This document shows, piece by piece, positions 52,199 to 60,107 of a stretch of DNA of 61,628 nt; the first letter of the stretch is position 1, and each line of letters begins with the position of its first letter. The stretch is from contig JAGAUT010000036.1 of NCBI GenBank assembly GCA_017620655.1, positions 1 to 61,628 of the forward strand, written 5' to 3'. Both the position numbers and the translations under genes were made by a program. Source of the stretch: Clostridia bacterium. Lineage in GTDB: Bacteria; Bacillota; Clostridia; Oscillospirales; CAG-382. A model generated the notes under the pieces. It did not search any database, was not told the origin of the DNA, and saw only the letters and a program-made list of their open reading frames with translations.

Positions 52199-53182
52199 TT
52201 ACTCAGTTATCTGGTTTTCGTTGTTGTCGCCTGTCTCGATGCATTCTTCCTCCGGATATATGTCGGGGAGTGCTGCTTTAAGTGAACGGATTGCAACTTC
52301 TATCTGTGCTGTATCTGGTTCTTTTGTTGTAAGTCTCTGAATCCAAAGCCCAGGTGCCGAAACAATCCTTACAAATATATTGTTGTGTGTACCTGCGAAT
52401 TTAATAAATTCAAAGCCAACGCCAACAACAACAGGTAAAAAGAGAATTTTCAACGGAACTCTTGCAATTACGGGAAGATGAATGATAAGGGCTGACGTAA
52501 TAATACCGAGAAACATCATCACAAATAAAAAGCTTGTGCCGCATCTTGGGTGGAATCTGGACTGCTTTTTTACATTTTCGGGTGTGAGCTCAAGACCTGC
52601 CTCGTGGCAGAAAATTGACTTGTGCTCAGCCCCATGATACTGAAATACTCTTTTCATGTCAGGGATGAGTGCACATAAATAAATGTAAAGCACAAATATC
52701 AGAATCTTTACAACACCTTCTGTTATACTAAGCAAAAGTCTGCTTTCTGTAACATTCTTGATAAACTCCGCAATCTGTGCAGGAAGATAGATGAAAAGAA
52801 CGACAGCAAGAGCAAGCCCAAGAACAGTACCGATTGCAGATGCAATTGCCGTAACACTCTTTCCGAATGTTTTTGTGAGCCATTTTTCGAATTTTGTCTC
52901 TTCTTCCTCAATGCCCAGCATGTCTGCAGAACGATTGAGTGTCTTGAAAGAAAGAATCATTGTTTCAACAAAGTTGACAATTCCTCTTATAACGGGAATG
53001 TTAAGAATCTTATATTTTGAACGTATTGATTTGAAAGGTTTTACTTCAGTTGTGATGTTGCCGTCTGTGCCTCTTACAGAGAGAGCCACGAGGTCCTTTG
53101 ACTTCATCATAACGCCTTCTAAAACAGCCTGTCCGCCGACCGTGCCGAGACGGCAGGAAAGATTGTCGTTTTTATTATTCAT
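52199..53182 (-). CDS. DUF1385 membrane protein
   Basis: A 327-aa protein of the DUF1385 family: 'TVGGQAVLEGVMMKS' at the N-terminus, 'PVIRGIVNFVETMILSF', about four hydrophobic segments, and the conserved 'YHGAEHKSIFCHEAGLELTPENV' with 'RFHPRCGTSFLFVMM'. The His/Glu/Cys cluster looks metal-binding or catalytic but the function is unknown. It is cotranscribed with prmC. Confidence 0.9.
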   Translation of the reverse strand: MNNKNDNLSCRLGTVGGQAVLEGVMMKSKDLVALSVRGTDGNITTEVKPFKSIRSKYKILNIPVIRGIVNFVETMILSFKTLNRSADMLGIEEEETKFEKWLTKTFGKSVTAIASAIGTVLGLALAVVLFIYLPAQIAEFIKNVTESRLLLSITEGVVKILIFVLYIYLCALIPDMKRVFQYHGAEHKSIFCHEAGLELTPENVKKQSRFHPRCGTSFLFVMMFLGIITSALIIHLPVIARVPLKILFLPVVVGVGFEFIKFAGTHNNIFVRIVSAPGLWIQRLTTKEPDTAQIEVAIRSLKAALPDIYPEEECIETGDNNENQITE

Positions 53183-53384
53183 ATTTTTAATCCACCTATT
53201 AATTTGATAATTATATTATAACGAAAATTCTTTCTTCTTATGGGGACAAACTGTTGATGTAAAGTAAACATCTAAGTAATAATTATTGAATATTTTTAGG
53301 TATTATTATTACTAAAATTTAATCTTTAAGATTGTTAAATAATACAAAATTATTCGTCGTTTTAAATAAGATTGGATAATTCTA
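53183..53384. other. AT-rich divergent intergenic region
   Basis: This stretch separates the DUF1385 gene (minus) from the PRTase-like gene (plus). Apart from the promoter described next, I see no gene and no obvious structure. Confidence 0.5.
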
Positions 53385-53413
53385 TTGAAATCATGTTTTA
53401 AATATAATATAAT
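53385..53413 (+). promoter_or_regulatory. Sigma-A promoter of the PRTase-like gene
   Basis: TTGAAA (53385-53390) and TATAAT (53408-53413), 17-bp spacer. A second overlapping TATAAT lies 5 bp upstream of the first. Confidence 0.7.
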
Positions 53414-53436
53414 AAAGAAAAAGGGCAGGTGTTAGT

Positions 53437-54084
53437 ATGTCAAATTTTAAGACATTCAAGTATGAAACAAAACGAAATAATCTTTTCCTCAGAGTGTGTA
53501 AGGGGCACTTTGCAACCAATGACAGACATAGTAACTATTATATAGATGTTGTAGCGCAAAAGGCACGTCTTTCTGAAGCAAAGGCTGTTGCAGAGGAATT
53601 GTCTTCCTATTTCTACCATTCAACAATCGTTGATACAATACTTTGCCTTGACGGCACAGAGGTAATCGGAGCTTGTCTTGCGGATGAACTGACAAAGGCT
53701 GATTTTGTCAGCATAAATGCACATAAGTCTATTTATGTAGTTTCGCCTGAAATCACGAATTCCAGCCAGATACTTTTCCGTGATAATATCATTCCCATGA
53801 TTGAAGGAAAGAGTGTAATGCTTCTTGCGGTCTCTTATTCTTCGGGACGAAGCGTTGAGGCGGCAATCGGCGCAGTAAGGTATTACGGCGGTAACCCTGT
53901 CGGAGTTTCTGCAATTTTCTCGACTCAGGAAAAGTCAAAAGACTCTCTTCCTATATATTCCTGCTTCAATCCTGATTTTCTTGGTGACTATGAGCACTTT
54001 AATCCTCAGGAATGTCCTATGTGTAAGGCTGGTCAGAAGCTTGATGCACTTATTAACGGTTTCGGATATTCACTTCTTAAATAA
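53437..54084 (+). CDS. Orotate-phosphoribosyltransferase-like protein with degenerate PRPP loop
   Basis: A 215-aa protein with a PRTase fold: 'NYYIDVVAQKARLSEAKAVA', 'IVDTILCLDGTEVIGACLADEL' and the PRPP-loop position VMLLAVSYSSGRSVEAAIGA (128-147). In true PRTases this loop has two adjacent acidic residues (usually DD); here they are replaced by AV. The C-terminus has CPMC, a possible metal site. The fold is therefore of the orotate PRTase type but catalysis is doubtful; a regulatory or ligand-binding role is possible. It has its own promoter and terminator and no pyrimidine genes nearby. Confidence 0.75.
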   Translation: MSNFKTFKYETKRNNLFLRVCKGHFATNDRHSNYYIDVVAQKARLSEAKAVAEELSSYFYHSTIVDTILCLDGTEVIGACLADELTKADFVSINAHKSIYVVSPEITNSSQILFRDNIIPMIEGKSVMLLAVSYSSGRSVEAAIGAVRYYGGNPVGVSAIFSTQEKSKDSLPIYSCFNPDFLGDYEHFNPQECPMCKAGQKLDALINGFGYSLLK

Positions 54085-54093
54085 CATGAATTT

Positions 54094-54120
54094 TCCCTCG
54101 GTTTTTCCGGGGGATTTTTC
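54094..54120 (+). terminator. Terminator after the PRTase-like gene
   Basis: TCCCTCGG (54094-54101), T-rich loop, CCGGGGGA (54107-54114), then TTTTTC. Confidence 0.85.
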
Positions 54121-54128
54121 TTTTTCTA

Positions 54129-54157
54129 TTGAAAACTTTTATAAAATATGATAATAT
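54129..54157 (+). promoter_or_regulatory. Promoter of the glycosidase operon
   Basis: TTGAAA (54129-54134) and TAATAT (54152-54157), 17-bp spacer, 40 bp upstream of the first gene of the operon. Confidence 0.55.
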
Positions 54158-54197
54158 TTAAAAAAAGTGATATGATTTGTTTTTTGGAGGTTTTTGA

Positions 54198-54770
54198 ATG
54201 TTGGCAAAAGTTCCTGGCGGGCTAATATTTGCTTTACTTATAGTTTTTGGATTAATTGCTTTTCTTGCGGTTGTTTCCTGTTTTGTATGGATGATAAGAA
54301 CTTTTGTTAAAGCGGATAAGAAAGCCAAAATTTCATCTTCTATTACTTTGTTTGTTATTCTTGTTGCCGCAGCTTCATGGATTTTTAATATGGGTTGGCT
54401 TAGACTTATAATGACCTTATTTCTTGTACCTTTTATTCACGCGGCTGTTTTGATTGCGGTTTCTATTATCGCAAGTAAGTATTATGATATTTCTAATAAA
54501 TTGACCATATTTAACACTTTGTTTTTGTTCTCTTACGCAGTAGTTTATGTTTGCATTCCCGATTTTGACGATGTTAAAGGTTATTGCTTGTTTTCCCTGG
54601 TACGTGAAAATGATTTAATAATGAGTATTTGCTATGTCATCATGGAGCTTGCTCTTTGCTTACATATCATTATGTTGGTGCTTATTGTAATTGAAATAGT
54701 CAGATGTAAACGTAAAAGTAAATTGGGCTCTGAAATCTCAGGTAATGGAGGCACAAATGAAAAAGCTTAA
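54198..54770 (+). CDS. Unrecognised five- to six-helix membrane protein
   Basis: A 190-aa protein with hydrophobic segments at about 8-34, 46-66, 70-92, 104-122 and 140-168, and a charged C-terminal tail. I recognise no family. GGAGG precedes ATG 54198. Its last 14 bases overlap the start of a large glycosidase gene, whose SD lies inside this frame, so the two are translationally coupled. It may help the glycosidase or be a component of a small transporter; there is no sequence proof. Confidence 0.75.
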   Translation: MLAKVPGGLIFALLIVFGLIAFLAVVSCFVWMIRTFVKADKKAKISSSITLFVILVAAASWIFNMGWLRLIMTLFLVPFIHAAVLIAVSIIASKYYDISNKLTIFNTLFLFSYAVVYVCIPDFDDVKGYCLFSLVRENDLIMSICYVIMELALCLHIIMLVLIVIEIVRCKRKSKLGSEISGNGGTNEKA

Positions 54771-57291
54771 CGAATGTTTAAATAACGAATACGGCAGTTA
54801 CATACTCCCGTTCTTTTGGCAGCACGGCGACTCTCATGAGCTTCTGCTTAAAGAAATAGAAGCTATCGAGAAAAGCGGTGCAAAGGAATTTTGCGTCGAA
54901 AGCCGCGTATACGAAGATTTCTGCGGTGAAAAATGGTGGGACGATTTCGGCTTTATACTCGAAGAAGCCAAAAAGAGAAATATGGGCGTTTGGCTTCTTG
55001 ACGATAAGCAGTTTCCTACGGGATTTGCCAACGGAGCTGTCGGACGAAACCCCGAGCTTAAAAAGAAGCATATAAGAATTTCCTTTATTGATATTGCAGG
55101 TCCAAAACCCGAGTCTGCCCTCATTATGCCGAATATTGACAAAGCAAATGAAAAAATCATAAATGTTGTTGCATTCAGAAGGTCAGAGGATGGCATCACA
55201 CTTGTGGGTGAACCAATAGGACTCATTGATAATGTAAAAGACGGTCTTGTATTTTTCGATATCCCCGACGGATTTTACAGAGTTTTCTTTGTCATTGAAA
55301 CACGTATCGGCAATGCAAGATACAACATGATTGATATGATAAACCCCGAGTCCTGCAGACTTCAGCTTGAGGCTGTCTATGAGCCTCATTATGAGCATTT
55401 CAAGGAATATTTCGGTAATACCTTCAAGGGCTTTTTCTCGGATGAGCCCTGCATTGGTAACGGTCATGGCTTTATCGATCCCATGCTCGGCAAGGATGAT
55501 AATATGCTGTTGCCCTTCAGCACCGAGCTTATAGATATGCTTTCAGACAGCATAAACTGTTCGGATGAGCACATTTATAACATTATTCCCGTTTTGTGGC
55601 AAAAGCATGATGCTATAATGCACGAATTAAGATACAATTATATGGATGCCTTAACGCTTCTGTACAAACGCTGTTTTTCGGATCTTCTCGGTAATTGGTG
55701 CAGAGAAAGAGGCGTCATGTATATCGGTCATATAATTGAGGACTCTAATTTGCATATGCGCCTTTGCCAGGGAGTCGGTCATTTCTTCAGAGCACTTTCC
55801 GGTCAGGATATGTCTGGCTGTGATATTGTTCTTAATCAGATGGTACCGGGATTTAATGAATTAAAGCACGCGGCACCTCTTTCGTATAAGTTTGCCGACC
55901 CCGAGTTTTTCAGATATACTCTTGCAAAGCTTTGCGTTTCGGATGCCCATCTCGACGAAAAGAAAAAGGGCAGAGCACTTTGCGAAATTTTTGGTGCCTT
56001 CGGCTGGGCAGAGGGCATACCCATGATGAAGAGCCTTGCCGACCATTTTCTTGTGTCTGGAATTAATCACTTTGTACCCCATGCATTTTCTAACAGATAT
56101 CCTAACCCCGACTGTCCTCCCCATTTCTATATAGGCGGTAAGAATCCTCAGTTTGATATGTTCTCAAAGCTGACAGTTTATATGCAGAGAATGTGTCATT
56201 TGTTATATGGCGGTAAGCATGTAAACAATGTGGCTGTTCTTTATAACTGCGAAGCTGAATGGTGTGCCGGAGATTATGACCTGTTTCAGAAGGTATCCAA
56301 AATACTGCTTCAGAATCAGATAGACTTTGATTTTGTTCCGTCAGATTATCTTGATGATGTAGCCTTCGGCGACGGCGGTTTTCAGATTAATGGAGAAACT
56401 TTCAAAACAATTATCGTTTCACGCAGCTCAGTTCTTCCCGAAACTCTTTTAATGAAGCTTAAAAAGCTGTCAGATAATGGAGTTGAAGTTATTTTCTGTG
56501 AGCAATTTCCGACAAAATATGCCGACTCTGAAAATAAAGTATACTGTAGTGACTTTACCTTGGTTAAGTATTCTGAACTTGTAAATGCACTTTCAGAATA
56601 CAGGGATATTAAAACATCCAATAAGTGTAAGTATCTCAGATACTATCATGTATATAGTGAAGGTAAGGACATTTATATGTTCAGTAACGAAGATATAAAC
56701 AAAGAAATTGACACGGAAATAACACTTACACATTCGGGCGAGTATATAAAGTATAATGCTTGGGATAACAGTGTACTTTATGGCAGTGTTAATAAAAAAG
56801 TTCTAAAATTAAAGTTGCAGCCGTCAGAGTCTTGTGTTATAATATTTGAAAAACATGGAAAAGCTCTTACCGATACGTATAAAGATTATAAATCTGTTGA
56901 AATAAAGCCTATATGGAATATAACAGCCTCCGATGAAAACGGTGTTGTATTTACTGATTTGACAGATAGCCTGTATAACCTTGCCTTAAAGCTTCCGACG
57001 TTCTGCGGAAAGGTAGTATATGAAACAACTGTAACCCTCGATACTGTTCCCGAAAGAATTACACTCGGTACTGTCGGCGAAATAGCGACCCTTTATGTAA
57101 ACGGTCAAAAGTGTACCGATGAGTTGTATTATCCTTATGCATTTGATGTAAAAGATAAGTGCGTTATTGGTGATAATAAAATAGTAGCAGAAGTGATTAC
57201 AAACCTGGGGTACCGAGACAGAGATTATTTTTCAAGTTTCCTTTCTTTGCCTCCCATGGGAATGATAGGACCTGTTAAACTTGAATATTAA
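54757..57291 (+). CDS. Large putative glycoside hydrolase (GH106-like), intracellular
   Basis: An 844-aa protein. The N-terminal TIM-barrel region has 'YILPFFWQHGDSHELLLKEI', 'GAKEFCVESRVYEDFCGEKW' and 'NMGVWLLDDKQFPTGFANGA', a pattern of a large group of uncharacterised glycosidases related to GH106 rhamnosidases. FSDEP (around 230) offers a candidate acidic pair. A C-terminal galactose-binding-like beta domain is at about 740-840 ('ERITLGTVGEIATLYVNGQK'). There is no signal peptide. ATG 54757 is chosen because GGAGG is 5 bases upstream. Substrate is unknown; plant or host-derived deoxy-sugar glycosides are plausible given the GH78-like genes elsewhere in the window. Confidence 0.75.
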   Translation: MKKLNECLNNEYGSYILPFFWQHGDSHELLLKEIEAIEKSGAKEFCVESRVYEDFCGEKWWDDFGFILEEAKKRNMGVWLLDDKQFPTGFANGAVGRNPELKKKHIRISFIDIAGPKPESALIMPNIDKANEKIINVVAFRRSEDGITLVGEPIGLIDNVKDGLVFFDIPDGFYRVFFVIETRIGNARYNMIDMINPESCRLQLEAVYEPHYEHFKEYFGNTFKGFFSDEPCIGNGHGFIDPMLGKDDNMLLPFSTELIDMLSDSINCSDEHIYNIIPVLWQKHDAIMHELRYNYMDALTLLYKRCFSDLLGNWCRERGVMYIGHIIEDSNLHMRLCQGVGHFFRALSGQDMSGCDIVLNQMVPGFNELKHAAPLSYKFADPEFFRYTLAKLCVSDAHLDEKKKGRALCEIFGAFGWAEGIPMMKSLADHFLVSGINHFVPHAFSNRYPNPDCPPHFYIGGKNPQFDMFSKLTVYMQRMCHLLYGGKHVNNVAVLYNCEAEWCAGDYDLFQKVSKILLQNQIDFDFVPSDYLDDVAFGDGGFQINGETFKTIIVSRSSVLPETLLMKLKKLSDNGVEVIFCEQFPTKYADSENKVYCSDFTLVKYSELVNALSEYRDIKTSNKCKYLRYYHVYSEGKDIYMFSNEDINKEIDTEITLTHSGEYIKYNAWDNSVLYGSVNKKVLKLKLQPSESCVIIFEKHGKALTDTYKDYKSVEIKPIWNITASDENGVVFTDLTDSLYNLALKLPTFCGKVVYETTVTLDTVPERITLGTVGEIATLYVNGQKCTDELYYPYAFDVKDKCVIGDNKIVAEVITNLGYRDRDYFSSFLSLPPMGMIGPVKLEY

Positions 57292-57309
57292 ACATATTTG
57301 GAGGACTAA

Positions 57310-57909
57310 ATGAACGAAGAAATACTTAAATCCTTACAGTTTGACTCTGTAAAGGATAAATTTACAAAAGCATATAACGATGCAATAACAAGGCAAGGAA
57401 GCCGTGAACTTCTCGACTGGATTACAAATAAGACCGACTTTTTTGTTGCTCCCGCAAGCTCAAAGTTTCACAATGCCTTTGAAGGCGGTCTTGCAGAGCA
57501 TTCGCTTAATGTATATCAGGCAATGATTGACAGATATAATGACGGAAAACCCGATGAATCTATGGCAATAGCGGCTCTTCTTCACGATTTATGTAAAGCC
57601 GAGTTTTATAAGGTCAGCCAGAGAAATGTTAAAAACGAAACTACTGGTCAGTGGGAAAAGGTAAATTACTACACAATTGACGATAAATTTCCATTCGGTC
57701 ATGGCGAAAAGAGTGTATTCCTCATTGAACGCTTTATGAGATTGAAGGTTGAGGAAGCAATCGCAATCCGCTGGCATATGGGCGGCTTTGATGATGCGGC
57801 ACGCGGCGGAAGCTTTGCTATAAATGGTGCTTTTGAAAAGTACCCTTTGGCAGTTAAACTTCACATTGCAGACATCGAAGCAACATACCTCATCGAAGGA
57901 AAGGAATAA
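57310..57909 (+). CDS. HD-domain phosphohydrolase-like protein
   Basis: A 199-aa protein with HD-superfamily metal motifs: H in 'GLAEHSLNVYQAM', HD in 'AALLHDLCKAEFYK', and later 'GHGEKSVFLIERF' and 'IRWHMGG', compatible with a complete metal site. The family hydrolyses phosphate esters of nucleotides; substrate here unknown. It starts 18 bp after the glycosidase and is followed 2 bp later by a NagD-like gene, so all four belong to one operon. Confidence 0.88.
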   Translation: MNEEILKSLQFDSVKDKFTKAYNDAITRQGSRELLDWITNKTDFFVAPASSKFHNAFEGGLAEHSLNVYQAMIDRYNDGKPDESMAIAALLHDLCKAEFYKVSQRNVKNETTGQWEKVNYYTIDDKFPFGHGEKSVFLIERFMRLKVEEAIAIRWHMGGFDDAARGGSFAINGAFEKYPLAVKLHIADIEATYLIEGKE

Positions 57910-57911
57910 TT

Positions 57912-58715
57912 ATGGTAAACGTACTTGACATAAACAGCAAAAAAGGCTTTATAAGCGATATGGACGGTGTTATCTACCACGGTAACAAAATCCTCGACGG
58001 CGTGCATGAGTTTATAGCTTGGTTAAAGGCTAACGATAAGCACTTCCTTTTCTTTACCAACAGTTCAGAGCGTTCACCGATTGAACTTTCACAGAAGCTA
58101 CAAAGACTCGGTCTTGATGTTGACCCGTCGCACTTCTATACATCGGCTCTTGCAACTGCTGATTTTCTTGCAAGTCAAAAGCCGGGATGCTCTGCTTACG
58201 TTATTGGTGAACCCGGTCTTATAAATGCACTTTATTCTAAAGGCATTTCAATGAATGATGTAAACCCCGATTATGTAGTAATAGGTGAAACAAAGAACTA
58301 TAACTATGACAGCATTTTAAGAGCTGTAAAGCTTGTCAACGGCGGTGCAAAGCTTATTGGTACAAACCCCGACATGACAGCACCCAGTGAACAGGGAATT
58401 ATTCCTGCGACAAAGGCACTTGTAGCTCCCATTGAGCTTTCAACGGGCTGTGTTGCTTACTATGTAGGAAAACCCAATCCTCTTATGATGAAATCGGGTA
58501 TAAAGCTTCTTGGAGTAGCACCCGAAGATGCAGTTATTATCGGCGACAGAATGGATACCGACATTGTCGCCGGTATTGAATCAGAAATTGATACCGTTCT
58601 TGTAATGAGCGGTGTTACTAACTTTGAGATTCTTAAACAGTTCCCGTTCAGACCCAAGTACATTTATGAAAATGTAGGGGAAATGATTAAGGGCAATGCG
58701 ATTGAACATAAATAA
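57912..58715 (+). CDS. HAD-IIA family phosphatase (NagD/PGP-like)
   Basis: A 267-aa protein: motif I 'ISDMDGVIYHGN' (DxD), motif II 'FFTNSSERS', and 'VGKPNPLMM...VIIGDRMDTDIVAG' for motifs III-IV. HAD-IIA enzymes dephosphorylate p-nitrophenyl phosphate, nucleotides or sugar phosphates. It follows the HD gene by 2 bp and ends at a strong terminator. Two phosphohydrolases behind a glycosidase suggest sugar-phosphate or nucleotide housekeeping linked to carbohydrate use. Confidence 0.92.
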   Translation: MVNVLDINSKKGFISDMDGVIYHGNKILDGVHEFIAWLKANDKHFLFFTNSSERSPIELSQKLQRLGLDVDPSHFYTSALATADFLASQKPGCSAYVIGEPGLINALYSKGISMNDVNPDYVVIGETKNYNYDSILRAVKLVNGGAKLIGTNPDMTAPSEQGIIPATKALVAPIELSTGCVAYYVGKPNPLMMKSGIKLLGVAPEDAVIIGDRMDTDIVAGIESEIDTVLVMSGVTNFEILKQFPFRPKYIYENVGEMIKGNAIEHK

Positions 58716-58720
58716 AAATT

Positions 58721-58747
58721 AGCGAGGGATTGACCCCTCGCTTTTTG
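58721..58747. terminator. Terminator of the glycosidase operon
   Basis: AGCGAGGG (58721-58728), loop ATTGAC, CCCTCGCT (58735-58742), then TTTTG. It is shared with the convergent manA gene. Confidence 0.9.
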
Positions 58748-58761
58748 CTATGTGTTTTATG

Positions 58762-59733
58762 TTACGCCTCCGAAACGATAATTTCAAACTCATCACTTTC
58801 AGACTTTATAACAAATCCGTCACAAGCCTTAGGGATAAGATAAGAATCACCTTTATTTACAGGATAATCCACACCGTCACAGTAGATAACACCCTTGCCG
58901 TCAAGACAAATGATGCTCTTCATACTGCCGTCTTCAAAGAATGCAGACTTTCCGCTTGCAAGATTGTACTTGATAACGCAGAAAAGGTCGCACTTGCAAA
59001 GAATTTCTGTTCTTTCGCCGTCCTTGTCGGATATAACCTTGCCTGAAACAAATTCGTCGGGGAATACTGTCTTTATAACCTCGGAAGCCTTCTGAATGTG
59101 AAGCTCACGCTTGTTGCCGTCTTTGCCGATTCTGTCATAGTCGTAAAGTCTGTAGGTTGTATTGGAATTTTGCTGAATTTCTGCAATTACAATGCCTTCG
59201 CCGATTGCGTGAACAAGACCAGCCGGAATAAAGAAGCAGTCGCCCTTGTGAACGTCGGCATAGTTAAGCATTTCTGAAAGTCTGCCTTCGTTGTTTGCTT
59301 TTTCAATTTCCTCAAAAGTAGGTGCTTTGTCGCTCTTTAATCCGTATACAAGCTTTGCGCCTTCCTTGCAGTCAACGATGTACCACATCTCGGTTTTACC
59401 TGCATCAAGACCGTTAGCTTTGGCATAAGCGTCATCGGGATGTACCTGAACAGAAAGCCTGTCATTTGCATCAATAAACTTTATGAGCAGGGGAAAAGCT
59501 TCAAAATCACCGCATACATTGTTTATACCTGCATCGGTTATGTAATCTTCAAATGTTTTGCCCTCATATTCGCCGTTTTCGATTATGTTAACACCGTCGG
59601 GTCGACAGGTTGCGAGCCATGCTTCGGCAATATTTTCATCGTCACTTTTGAAACCAAAGTTTTTTTCAAGATAGTCTCCGCCCCATATGATTGACTTTGT
59701 GACGGGTTTTAGCTTTAATGGATAAAATTTCAT
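58762..59733 (-). CDS. manA: Mannose-6-phosphate isomerase, type I
   Basis: A 323-aa cupin enzyme that interconverts mannose-6-phosphate and fructose-6-phosphate. Zinc ligands are visible: Q96 and H98 in SVQVHPDD, E115 in KTEMWYI, H175 in GLVHAIGEG. The conserved C-terminal cupin half is present, including 'KGDSYLIPKA'. This short form (about 320 aa) is the Firmicutes PMI type. AAGGAG precedes the start. It is divergent from the Asn-rich small gene and convergent with the NagD-like gene. Confidence 0.94.
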   Translation of the reverse strand: MKFYPLKLKPVTKSIIWGGDYLEKNFGFKSDDENIAEAWLATCRPDGVNIIENGEYEGKTFEDYITDAGINNVCGDFEAFPLLIKFIDANDRLSVQVHPDDAYAKANGLDAGKTEMWYIVDCKEGAKLVYGLKSDKAPTFEEIEKANNEGRLSEMLNYADVHKGDCFFIPAGLVHAIGEGIVIAEIQQNSNTTYRLYDYDRIGKDGNKRELHIQKASEVIKTVFPDEFVSGKVISDKDGERTEILCKCDLFCVIKYNLASGKSAFFEDGSMKSIICLDGKGVIYCDGVDYPVNKGDSYLIPKACDGFVIKSESDEFEIIVSEA

Positions 59734-59816
59734 AATAAAAATTCTCCTTTATATGTATTAATCTGTGCTTTGTAACAAACAATATCAATACCAACTTAAA
59801 AAGGAGTATTGATACT

Positions 59817-59969
59817 ATGTCAAACAAGAATTCCAAGAATAAGAACGAACAGAACTATTCCAATAAGCAGAACAATAACTGTCCTTCCAGCCAGAATGAC
59901 CCTATGAGCCAGAATCAGAATAAGAACGAAAATAAGAATCAGAACCAGAATTCCAAGAACTCAAAGTAA
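59817..59969 (+). CDS. 50-aa Asn/Lys/Gln-rich small protein
   Basis: A 50-residue protein composed mostly of Asn, Lys, Gln and Ser, with repeated NKN/NQN units and one CPSS near the middle. AAAAGGAG lies 10 bases upstream of ATG 59817, and a strong terminator follows 27 bases after the stop, so this is a real short gene despite its low complexity. I do not recognise a family. The absence of hydrophobic residues means no folded core. Such compositions are seen in spore-associated or nucleic-acid-binding small proteins; this is only an analogy. Confidence 0.75.
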   Translation: MSNKNSKNKNEQNYSNKQNNNCPSSQNDPMSQNQNKNENKNQNQNSKNSK

Positions 59970-59995
59970 ACCTATCGTATCTGCCTTTTTCTCTC

Positions 59996-60018
59996 AAAGC
60001 CCTTCGGGGCTTTTTTAT
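59996..60018 (+). terminator. Terminator after the small protein
   Basis: AAAGCCC-TTCG-GGGCTTT (59996-60013), perfect 7-bp stem with a UUCG tetraloop and a T run. Confidence 0.92.
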
Positions 60019-60053
60019 TTTACTACAGTTTTGCATATTTTTCAATAGATATG

Positions 60054-60082
60054 TTGCTTTTTTATAAATATAAGTGTATAAT
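60054..60082 (+). promoter_or_regulatory. Promoter of the TIM-barrel gene
   Basis: TTGCTT (60054-60059) and TATAAT (60077-60082), 17-bp spacer, 25 bp upstream of ATG 60108. Confidence 0.65.
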
Positions 60083-60107
60083 TGTTAAAAAACTGGATGG
60101 TGAAAAA

